A DNA stretch of 11,472 nt from an uncultured Erysipelotrichaceae bacterium (GTDB lineage: Bacteria > Bacillota_I > Bacilli_A > Erysipelotrichales > Erysipelotrichaceae), in assembly GCA_900314345.1 (NCBI GenBank), contig OMUX01000325.1, positions 1 through 11,472 on the forward strand, in the 5' to 3' direction. Within the stretch, counting starts at the first letter, position 1. Each line of letters opens with the position of its first letter. Under the pieces are notes generated by a model, which was not told the DNA's origin, made no database searches, and saw only the letters and a program-made list of their open reading frames with translations. This document shows, piece by piece, positions 7,058 through 11,472 of this stretch. Position numbers and translations under genes: made by a program.

Positions 7058-7086
7058 ATTCTAATCCATTTTCAGATGCTTGAAAA
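7058..7086 (-). promoter_or_regulatory. Predicted fba promoter
   Basis: On the minus strand TTTTCA (plus 7081-7086) and TAGAAT (7058-7063) have a 17-bp spacer. The -10 matches consensus at 5 of 6 positions and the -35 at 4 of 6. The -35 lies within an inverted repeat. Confidence 0.5.
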
Positions 7087-7091
7087 GCATC
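7075..7091. repeat. Inverted repeat over the fba -35 region
   Basis: GATGCTT and AAGCATC form a perfect 7-bp inverted repeat around GAA, centred on the predicted -35. There is no T-run on either side, so a terminator is unlikely and an operator is plausible. The repressor is unknown. Confidence 0.45.
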
Positions 7092-7101
7092 ATGAAACAC
7101 G

Positions 7102-7128
7102 AAAAAAGGAGGCTTTCCTCAAACCTCC
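7102..7128 (-). terminator. Rho-independent terminator of rpoE
   Basis: On the minus strand GGAGGTTT pairs with AAA(G)CCTCC (8 bp with one bulged G, loop GAGG), followed by six T residues. It starts 7 bases past the rpoE stop codon. Confidence 0.85.
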
Positions 7129-7135
7129 GTATGGA

Positions 7136-7465
7136 TCAGTATGCTTCTGTGCTGCCTGGAATATCCAGCGGCTCCCGGACAACTTCTGATGCATCAGAGT
7201 CGTCATCGATGTCGCTTTCCACCTTGGCATGTGTCTCATCATAGGTGCGCCTGCTGCGCAGATCCCACTTGTTTCCCTTCAGGGCTGCGAAGCGGTTGTC
7301 CATCATGAGCTCGCTGTAGAACTGTCTCTTCTTCCTCGCCAGCTGCTCATCCGGAATCTTCATTGCCTTGGCAACATCCTGCCACAGCTTGGCAAACTCA
7401 ACTTCCTTCTTGCGCTTGCTCATGCAGGTGTATGCTGCATCTGCCATTGTCATTTTTGTACTCAT
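7136..7465 (-). CDS. rpoE: RNA polymerase delta subunit, short-tailed
   Basis: Delta binds RNA polymerase in Bacilli-type Gram-positives, speeds enzyme recycling and makes transcription sensitive to the initiating NTP level. The 109-residue product has a HARE-HTH fold region at about residues 8-75: KKEVEFAKLWQDVAKAM, then RKKRQFYSELMMDNRFAALKGNKWDLRS, which lines up with the B. subtilis delta core (QFY, DGRF-AL, W-LRS, YD). After residue 80 comes an acidic patch (ESDIDDDSDASE) and a short end. B. subtilis delta is about 173 residues with a long Asp/Glu tail, so the tail here is much reduced. The ribosome site is weak (GAGG 12 bases upstream). In-frame ATGs at codons 5 and 7 are alternative starts. 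Position between ywiB and fba agrees with the Bacillus cluster. It has a near-consensus promoter of its own. Confidence 0.88.
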   Translation of the reverse strand: MSTKMTMADAAYTCMSKRKKEVEFAKLWQDVAKAMKIPDEQLARKKRQFYSELMMDNRFAALKGNKWDLRSRRTYDETHAKVESDIDDDSDASEVVREPLDIPGSTEAY

Positions 7466-7486
7466 ACTTTCTGAAATCCTCGCTTT

Positions 7487-7542
7487 TGATCAGGTTCCCG
7501 ATCAGCAATGAACCCCGATGTCATTCCTTGCCAAATGACATC
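7487..7542 (-). promoter_or_regulatory. Two hairpins in rpoE leader; first overlaps transcription start
   Basis: GATGTCATT (plus 7517-7525) and AATGACATC (7534-7542) form a perfect 9-bp inverted repeat with an 8-base spacer, starting 4 bp downstream of the -10. It could be an operator over the start site or a 5' mRNA hairpin. A second stem, TGATCGG/CTGATCA with loop GAAC (7487-7504, one G-U pair), lies shortly before the ribosome site. Confidence 0.5.
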
Positions 7543-7545
7543 AGA

Positions 7546-7574
7546 ATCATATTTACGATTTGTCTGCATGTCAA
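7546..7574 (-). promoter_or_regulatory. Near-consensus sigma-A promoter of rpoE
   Basis: On the minus strand a perfect TTGACA (plus 7569-7574) is followed after 17 bp by TATGAT (7546-7551). The -35 overlaps the last codons of ywiB, so the promoter extends into the end of that gene. Confidence 0.8.
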
Positions 7575-7960
7575 TTGCATTTTCCCTTCTTTGTCAGTTT
7601 CCATGTCAGCCGCTGTCTTGTAACGGTCTGATCCCCGCTGACAATCCGGTACTCTGCCATCCAGAGATCATCCTCGCGGATGAATTCCTCCAGAACTGCA
7701 TCAAGAACCATGTCTCCATATGGGCTGTGTACCACTGCCTGTCCTTTGCCCGTTACAGGCAGGACCGTTTCACTGCTGAATTCTGCTGAACGCTTCAGGA
7801 TAATCTTCTCTTCAGAGAACGTCACCCGGTGCAGACAATGAGGATTCTCCTTTTCTGCATAGCTCAGCGTACAGTCTGAAAGAATGCCTTTTCCATCAGC
7901 AATCGTATTTTCTTTTCCTGAAAGCAGATCCAGACAGACAAGTTCTACATTCAGCTCCAT
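7571..7960 (-). CDS. ywiB: DUF1934 family protein, YwiB-like
   Basis: This is a small cytoplasmic protein (129 residues) of unknown function, predicted to form a calycin-like beta barrel. It has no signal peptide or membrane segment. The family pattern is visible: LSYAE near residue 32, a strand with VTFSEEKIILKRSAEFSSETVLPVTGKG broken here by family-typical turns, then HSPYGDMVLDAVLEEF, and a final alternating strand (AEYRIVSGDQTVTRQRLTWKL). Similarity to B. subtilis YwiB is judged by eye and is modest. Its place beside rpoE supports it, since ywiB lies near argS and rpoE in Bacillus. No Shine-Dalgarno sequence precedes the ATG, while a perfect TATAAT ends 11 bases upstream, so the mRNA may be leaderless. 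The rpoE promoter overlaps its stop codon. Confidence 0.72.
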   Translation of the reverse strand: MELNVELVCLDLLSGKENTIADGKGILSDCTLSYAEKENPHCLHRVTFSEEKIILKRSAEFSSETVLPVTGKGQAVVHSPYGDMVLDAVLEEFIREDDLWMAEYRIVSGDQTVTRQRLTWKLTKKGKCN

Positions 7961-7971
7961 ACACGAGGTGT

Positions 7972-7999
7972 ATTATACCGACGGAAAACAGAAAGTAAA
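7972..7999 (-). promoter_or_regulatory. Predicted ywiB promoter with consensus -10 near start codon
   Basis: On the minus strand TTTACT (plus 7994-7999) and a perfect TATAAT (7972-7977) have a 16-bp spacer. The ATG begins 11 bases after the -10, which leaves an untranslated leader of only about 4-6 bases. Confidence 0.6.
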
Positions 8000-8017
8000 C
8001 ACCAAAATGCGCGCAAA

Positions 8018-8031
8018 TGTAACCGTTTGCA
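8018..8031. promoter_or_regulatory. cre-like site (CcpA) upstream of ywiB
   Basis: TGTAACCGTTTGCA matches the catabolite-response consensus TGWAANCGNTNWCA at all but one position. It lies between the HD gene stop and the ywiB -35, about 19 bp upstream of the latter, also within reach of any transcript coming from the HD gene. Binding is inferred only. Confidence 0.4.
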
Positions 8032-8037
8032 AAAATT

Positions 8038-9255
8038 TCACCCAAGGATTTCCTTCGGGAAGAAGATCCTGTCGTCGTTGTGCCTGGGTCCGTGCACCAG
8101 ACTCCAGACAATGTTGCTGGCCTGCCCGAGCTCCTGGATTTCCCCATCATGCATGCGTACCCAGACCGGACTTCCATTCTCTCCTGTATAAGGAATATAA
8201 GGAGACTGTGCCACATCATCCTTGCCAAGATAATATCTCGGGTCATAGCCCTCTTTCTTCAGGAGGCTCCTGATCCTCCTCACGTTTTCAGAAGAGGCAT
8301 CCATGTACTCAAACAGCCTGCGGTCAAGAAGTCTTGAGGCAAGATCCGCCGCAACAGGATCAGATCCCCTGGAAAGCACCTCAAAGGCATACGTGCAGCT
8401 GTATTCATCCAGCATGTAGTATTCCTGCAGCGTCAGTCTTCTCTTCCTGATCACTGCATTGAATTCAGGAATCGTCTCAGGGCACTTGCCTTCCTTGTTC
8501 AGATCCCTCAGACGCAGGAACAGCTTCCTGAGCATGTTTTCATAAGCCCTGGCCGTTGGATGGTAGTACACCTGCCAGTACATGTGGTACCTGGCCATGA
8601 TGTAGTTCTCAACTGCATACACACCGCTTTCCTTGACGACAACCTTGTCATCCGCCACCCGCAGGACACGCAGGATGCGCTCCATGTCGAACTCCCCGTA
8701 CTTCGTGCCGGTGAAGTAGGCATCACGCAGAAGGTAATCCATCCTGTCTGCATCCAGCTGGGCGCTGACAAGCTGCGGCAGGATCGGATTATGCGAAGCA
8801 TGACGGATCACATCCGCCACATCCTTTGAAAGACCCGGTGCAGCCTCTTCCAGAATCCCCCGGATTTCCGGATCCTGTTCAATGATCCAGCATGTATATG
8901 CTTCATGGGAATCACGGAGAATGGATTCAAACGCATGGGAATACGGGCCATGGCCGATGTCATGCATGAGTGCTGCCAGCATGACCGTAACCTTTTCTCT
9001 TTCATTCAGTGCATTCTTCAGATCAGGAACTTCATTCACCATCCGGCGTACGATTTCATATACCCCAAGGGAATGGGAAAACCTTGTATGGTCTGCCGTA
9101 TGGTAGACGATGAAAGCTCCGCCCAGCTGGCGGATCCTTCTCAGCCTCTGCATCCATTTTGAATTAATGCATTTCCATACCACTTCATAATCCACATGAA
9201 TGTATCCATGCACCGGATCACGAAGCACCTTCACTTCATCTGTTCTTGCGAACAT
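8038..9255 (-). CDS. HD-domain phosphohydrolase, COG1078/YwfO-like dNTP triphosphohydrolase family
   Basis: This is a 405-residue cytoplasmic metal-dependent phosphohydrolase related to SAMHD1 and dGTPases. Metal-ligand residues are visible: His61 in TRFSHSLG, His98-Asp99 in MHDIGHGPYSHAFE, and Asp168 in QLDADRMDYLLRD. RDPVHGYI near the start is characteristic of the COG1078 branch, whose Enterococcus member hydrolyses dNTPs under allosteric control; B. subtilis YwfO is the nearest named relative. An ATG 27 codons upstream is in frame but lies inside ispF and adds nothing family-like. The chosen start, MFARTDEVKV, has AGAGGATC before it and begins one base after the ispF stop, giving an ispF-HD operon with probable coupling. 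No clear terminator follows. Confidence 0.9.
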   Translation of the reverse strand: MFARTDEVKVLRDPVHGYIHVDYEVVWKCINSKWMQRLRRIRQLGGAFIVYHTADHTRFSHSLGVYEIVRRMVNEVPDLKNALNEREKVTVMLAALMHDIGHGPYSHAFESILRDSHEAYTCWIIEQDPEIRGILEEAAPGLSKDVADVIRHASHNPILPQLVSAQLDADRMDYLLRDAYFTGTKYGEFDMERILRVLRVADDKVVVKESGVYAVENYIMARYHMYWQVYYHPTARAYENMLRKLFLRLRDLNKEGKCPETIPEFNAVIRKRRLTLQEYYMLDEYSCTYAFEVLSRGSDPVAADLASRLLDRRLFEYMDASSENVRRIRSLLKKEGYDPRYYLGKDDVAQSPYIPYTGENGSPVWVRMHDGEIQELGQASNIVWSLVHGPRHNDDRIFFPKEILG

Positions 9256-9256
9256 A

Positions 9257-9733
9257 TCAATGATCCTCTTCCAGAAGGACAACCGCCTGGGCAAGCACAC
9301 CTTCTCCTCTGCCCACAAACCCCATGCCTTCTCCACGGGTTGCCTTTACGCTGATCCGGCTCACATCACAATCCAGTGCAAGCGCAAAGTTTTCCCGCAT
9401 CTTCTGGATATGCGGAGCCATCTTCGGTTTCTCGATCAGGATCAGCGTATCCGCATTGCCCAGATGATAGCCTCTTTCCTTCATCATCCTTGCACATTCC
9501 TTGAGAATGATCTGGGAATTCACACCTTCCCACTTCGGATCATTGTCCGGAAACCAGTGTCCAAGATCCCCCAGGGCAAGAGCCCCGAGAATCGCTTCCG
9601 CCAGGGCATGTGTCAAAGCATCCGCATCACTGTGTCCCAGCAGTCCTTTTTCATAAGGAATCTCCACACCGCCAAGGATGAGTTTCCTTCCTTCCACAAG
9701 TCTGTGAATATCCGTTGATTGTCCGATTCTCAT
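9257..9733 (-). CDS. ispF: 2-C-methyl-D-erythritol 2,4-cyclodiphosphate synthase
   Basis: IspF forms the cyclic diphosphate in the MEP (non-mevalonate) isoprenoid pathway, acting as a cytoplasmic trimer. The 158 residues are full length. Zinc ligands Asp8 and His10 (TDIHR) and His42 (LTHAL) are in place, as are LLGHSDADAL, ALGDLGHWFPDNDP and the ending GFVGRGEGVLAQAV. Two deviations stand out: the usual G(H/Q)G(F/Y)D near the start is GQSTD, and the CMP-contact loop usually reading KATTTE or KATTNE is KATRGE. GGGAGA lies before the ATG. The HD gene follows after one base. I find no convincing promoter in the 228 bases up to cca. Confidence 0.95.
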   Translation of the reverse strand: MRIGQSTDIHRLVEGRKLILGGVEIPYEKGLLGHSDADALTHALAEAILGALALGDLGHWFPDNDPKWEGVNSQIILKECARMMKERGYHLGNADTLILIEKPKMAPHIQKMRENFALALDCDVSRISVKATRGEGMGFVGRGEGVLAQAVVLLEEDH

Positions 9734-9961
9734 ATTCTGTTCTCCCTGTCATGCCTTGTGCTTCCATTGTATTCCAGACTGTTTCCATCTGCCTTACAAA
9801 ACACTGCTTTCTTCCCGCCGTGCATCCTGCTGAATGCCAGATTGACGGTGCATTGATTTTCACATTCTTTCACAATTCTGATATGCCTTCATTAAGCCGC
9901 CTGAGCAGATTCCGGGCATTTTTCCGGAAACGTTTACAAAAACGTGTCATATAATAGAGCC
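9734..9961. promoter_or_regulatory. Divergent intergenic region between ispF and cca
   Basis: These 228 bases must hold both promoters. On the cca side there is a perfect TATAAT at 9950-9955, six bases before the ATG, a 10-bp palindrome TTTCCGGAAA (9921-9930), and a cre-like CGGAAACGTTTACA (9925-9938; 12 of 14 to consensus) ending in TTTACA. That hexamer resembles a -35 but lies only 11 bp from the -10. On the ispF side TACAAT (minus strand, near plus 9765) is a possible -10 without a good -35. No RNA gene or small ORF with a ribosome site was found. Confidence 0.5.
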
Positions 9962-11170
9962 ATGAATAAATCATTCTCTTTGCCGAATTATGTAAAAACC
10001 GCCATCCGTACATTGAATGATGCAGGCTATGAAGCCTGGCTTGTCGGAGGTGCCGTACGTTCCATGATCCTTGGCAAAGCCGTTAACGACTATGATATTG
10101 CCACAAGTGCCAAGCCATGGGAGACAGAACGTGCCTTCCGTGGATTCCGTGTCATTGAGACCGGCATCAAGCACGGCACTGTTACAGTCATGATTGCAAA
10201 GCATCCTTTGGAGATCACCACCTACCGGACAGAAGGAGAATATGAAGATCACCGTCATCCGGATATCGTACGTTTCTCCACTTCACTTGAGGATGACTGT
10301 GCAAGACGCGACTTCACCATGAATGCCATCTGCTATCATCCTAAGGAAGGCCTCAAGGACTTCTATGGCGGCATTCAGGATCTTCAGAATTTCGTGATCC
10401 GGACCATCGGCGATCCGGATGCGCGTTTCAATGAGGACGCTCTGCGGATTCTGAGAGCTGTCCGCTTCGCAGCCCAGCTTGGCTTTGACATTGATCCAGA
10501 CACAAGCGCTGCTCTCATGAGGCATATTGATGATCTGTACTATATCGCCATGGAACGCATCAACAGCGAACTATACAAAACACTGGAAGCGCCTTATTTC
10601 AAGGATGTCCTTGCAGAATTTGATTCCATCATTGTGCATCTGATTCCGGAAATCCGCGAGATCGACGAGACCACCTGGCAGGGAGTGCGCTACAACATCA
10701 GCCACAGTCCCAACGATGCCATGATCCGCACAGCGCTGCTGCTGGCTCCGCTGCACGATGCCACCAGATCCGAAAGCACGCTTCGTCGTCTCAAGTGCAC
10801 GAACCAGTTCATCTTCGATATCATGGATCTGCTGAAGTACGGAACCATGCCGCTGAACAACAAGCTGGATCTGCTGCGAATCCTCAACAGAATCCACATT
10901 CCGTTTGAAACCTATGCCATGTACCGCTGCAGTATCAATCCCGCCATTAAGAAGGAAAATCTCATGCAGGCATATCAGGAACTGCTCGATGAAAAACAGT
11001 GCTGGAACATCAAGCAGCTGGCCATCAAAGGCAATGATCTTAAGGCCATCGGCTTAAAGGGAGAAGCAATTTCCATCGGCATGCAGGCATGCCTCAGAGA
11101 AGTCATGGAAGGAAGGCTTTCCAATACCAAGGAAGAACTGCTTGGTTATCTGGAAAGCATGAGAGCCTGA
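9962..11170 (+). CDS. cca: CCA-adding tRNA nucleotidyltransferase
   Basis: This enzyme adds or repairs the 3' CCA of tRNAs in the cytoplasm. It is a class II nucleotidyltransferase of 402 residues, near the B. subtilis Cca length. Motifs: LVGGAVRS (residues 27-34, the Gly-Gly grip), the catalytic pair Asp43 and Asp45 in NDYDIAT, CARRDFTMNA, GDPDARFNEDALRILRAVRFAAQLGF (the nucleotide-selecting EDxxR region), and a C-terminal LSNTKEELLGYL like that of Bacillus Cca. A poly(A) polymerase is less likely in this lineage. The ATG at 9962 fits family starts; an in-frame GTG at 9944 would add MSYNRA and place the -10 box inside the gene. There is no Shine-Dalgarno sequence, and TATAAT ends six bases before the ATG, so transcription should start at or next to the start codon. 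It is the only plus-strand gene here. Confidence 0.94.
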   Translation: MNKSFSLPNYVKTAIRTLNDAGYEAWLVGGAVRSMILGKAVNDYDIATSAKPWETERAFRGFRVIETGIKHGTVTVMIAKHPLEITTYRTEGEYEDHRHPDIVRFSTSLEDDCARRDFTMNAICYHPKEGLKDFYGGIQDLQNFVIRTIGDPDARFNEDALRILRAVRFAAQLGFDIDPDTSAALMRHIDDLYYIAMERINSELYKTLEAPYFKDVLAEFDSIIVHLIPEIREIDETTWQGVRYNISHSPNDAMIRTALLLAPLHDATRSESTLRRLKCTNQFIFDIMDLLKYGTMPLNNKLDLLRILNRIHIPFETYAMYRCSINPAIKKENLMQAYQELLDEKQCWNIKQLAIKGNDLKAIGLKGEAISIGMQACLREVMEGRLSNTKEELLGYLESMRA

Positions 11171-11195
11171 AAGCACATTATCATCACATTATGAA

Positions 11196-11226
11196 AACGG
11201 AGCCGCAATATGCGGCTCTGTTCGTT
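11196..11226. terminator. Bidirectional terminator between cca and the convergent Rpn-type gene
   Basis: GAGCCGCA (11200-11207) pairs perfectly with TGCGGCTC (11211-11218) around ATA. On plus it is followed by TGTTCGTTTTCT, and on minus by GTTTTCAT. It lies 29 bases after the cca stop and 18 bases after the stop of the minus-strand gene, so it can serve both. Confidence 0.8.
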
Positions 11227-11236
11227 TTCTGAGTGC

Positions 11237-11472
11237 TTACAGCATCTTCAGATACTGTGCCTGCTGGTCTGCAGGGACCTTCAGTGCGTTCATGGCTTCT
11301 TCCGCGGAGAAGTTCAGACTGTCCATCAGGCTGTGAATATTGGCAAGCAGATTCTGTGTCATGCCTTCTGTTCTGCCCTCTGTTCTGCCTTCAGCTTTTC
11401 CTTCAGCTCTTCCCTCAGCTCTTCCTTCAGCCTTTCCTTCGGCTTTCCACTGATCCTTCATCTTTTCACCGT
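11237..11472 (-). CDS. C-terminal part of an Rpn/PD-(D/E)XK nuclease-type protein (partial)
   Basis: The reading frame is open to the right edge, so only the last 78 or so residues are seen. A run of KAEG, RAEG and RTEG units is followed by MTQNLLANIHSLMDSLNFSAEEAMNALKVPADQQAQYLKML. Charged Lys/Arg-x-Glu-Gly repeats followed by a short helical tail with an EEAM-x-AL-x-(V/I) motif are typical of the C-terminus of Rpn-family (recombination-promoting nuclease, formerly putative transposase) proteins common in gut Bacillota. The nuclease domain itself is outside the window, so the family call rests on the tail. An ATG at 11461 could start a small separate ORF with a weak GGTGA upstream, but a continuing gene is more likely. 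Rpn proteins have been linked to recombination and phage defence in E. coli. Confidence 0.6.
   Translation of the reverse strand, partial: GEKMKDQWKAEGKAEGRAEGRAEGKAEGRTEGRTEGMTQNLLANIHSLMDSLNFSAEEAMNALKVPADQQAQYLKML
11363..11446 (-). repeat. In-frame 12-bp tandem repeat, seven KAEG/RAEG/RTEG units
   Basis: Seven four-residue units read KAEG, KAEG, RAEG, RAEG, KAEG, RTEG, RTEG. At DNA level they are imperfect 12-bp repeats of the GCTGAAGG(N)4 type. Copy number could change by slippage without breaking the frame. The peptide is predicted to be a charged helix. Confidence 0.85.

Noticed and set aside
8008..8037. GCAAA/TTTGC stem after the HD gene as a terminator.
   Set aside because: The stem is only 5 bp with an 8-base loop and no T-run follows on the minus strand; a cre-like site explains the symmetry better.
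9256..9336. A 27-residue N-terminal extension of the HD protein.
   Set aside because: It lies within ispF in another frame, and the family start is at MFARTDEVKVLRDPVHGYI with a ribosome site just before it.
9944..9961. GTG start for cca, six codons upstream.
   Set aside because: It has no ribosome site, would place the consensus -10 inside the gene, and adds residues not found in family members.
1..11472. CRISPR arrays, tRNA or rRNA genes, T-box or known riboswitches, insertion-sequence ends, prophage genes.
   Set aside because: No regularly spaced repeats, no cloverleaf or conserved rRNA/T-box motifs, no transposase core and no flanking terminal repeats were seen by eye on either strand.

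Overview
The window looks like a housekeeping stretch of a Bacillota (Firmicutes) chromosome of moderate GC. Genes for an RNA polymerase delta subunit (rpoE), a YwiB/DUF1934 protein, class II aldolase, MurA and bL31 lie in the order I recall from the Bacilli cluster ywiB-argS-rpoE-pyrG-fbaA-tal-murZ-rho-rpmE. Delta is typical of Bacilli and relatives rather than Clostridia. A MEP-pathway gene (ispF), strong AGGAGG-like ribosome sites and an Rpn-type protein fit a gut-associated relative of the Bacilli, possibly an Erysipelotrichia-like organism. That placement is inference.

Layout. Nearly everything is on the minus strand; only cca, on the right, is on plus. From right to left: the 3' part of an Rpn/PD-(D/E)XK-type gene ending in a KAEG/RAEG repeat (11237-11472); a bidirectional terminator; cca (9962-11170, plus); a divergent intergenic region; ispF and an HD phosphohydrolase gene one base apart (9733-8038); ywiB (7960-7571); rpoE (7465-7136); fba (7024-6158); a HAD hydrolase gene overlapping murA (6072-4160); rpmE (4065-3850); two tandem oligopeptide-binding lipoprotein genes (3684-2047 and 1873-224); and the 5' end of an OppB-type permease gene (153-1).

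How the genes work together. The left 3.7 kb is the start of an Opp/Dpp-type peptide importer. It has two paralogous lipoproteins, each with its own promoter and terminator, and the permease follows the second one after a leaky-looking terminator. Both lipoprotein promoters share one architecture: a -35/-10 pair with a 17-bp spacer, and a CodY-box-like TTTCTGAAAT element exactly 13 bp upstream of the -35. The middle is a shrunken form of the ancestral rpoE-fbaA-murZ-rpmE cluster (transcription, glycolysis, cell wall, ribosome), with argS, pyrG, tal, glpX and rho absent and a HAD phosphatase gene inserted. The right part holds isoprenoid synthesis (ispF), nucleotide hydrolysis (HD) and tRNA 3'-end maturation (cca).

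I see no CRISPR array, prophage, insertion sequence, tRNA, rRNA or obvious new multi-gene system. The most interesting material is regulatory: the matched peptide-binding promoters, a compact overlapping RNA structure before rpmE, a perfect 9-bp stem at the rpoE transcription start, and two genes (ywiB and cca) whose consensus -10 box lies so close to the start codon that leaderless mRNAs are predicted. No intergenic gap exceeds 300 bases.
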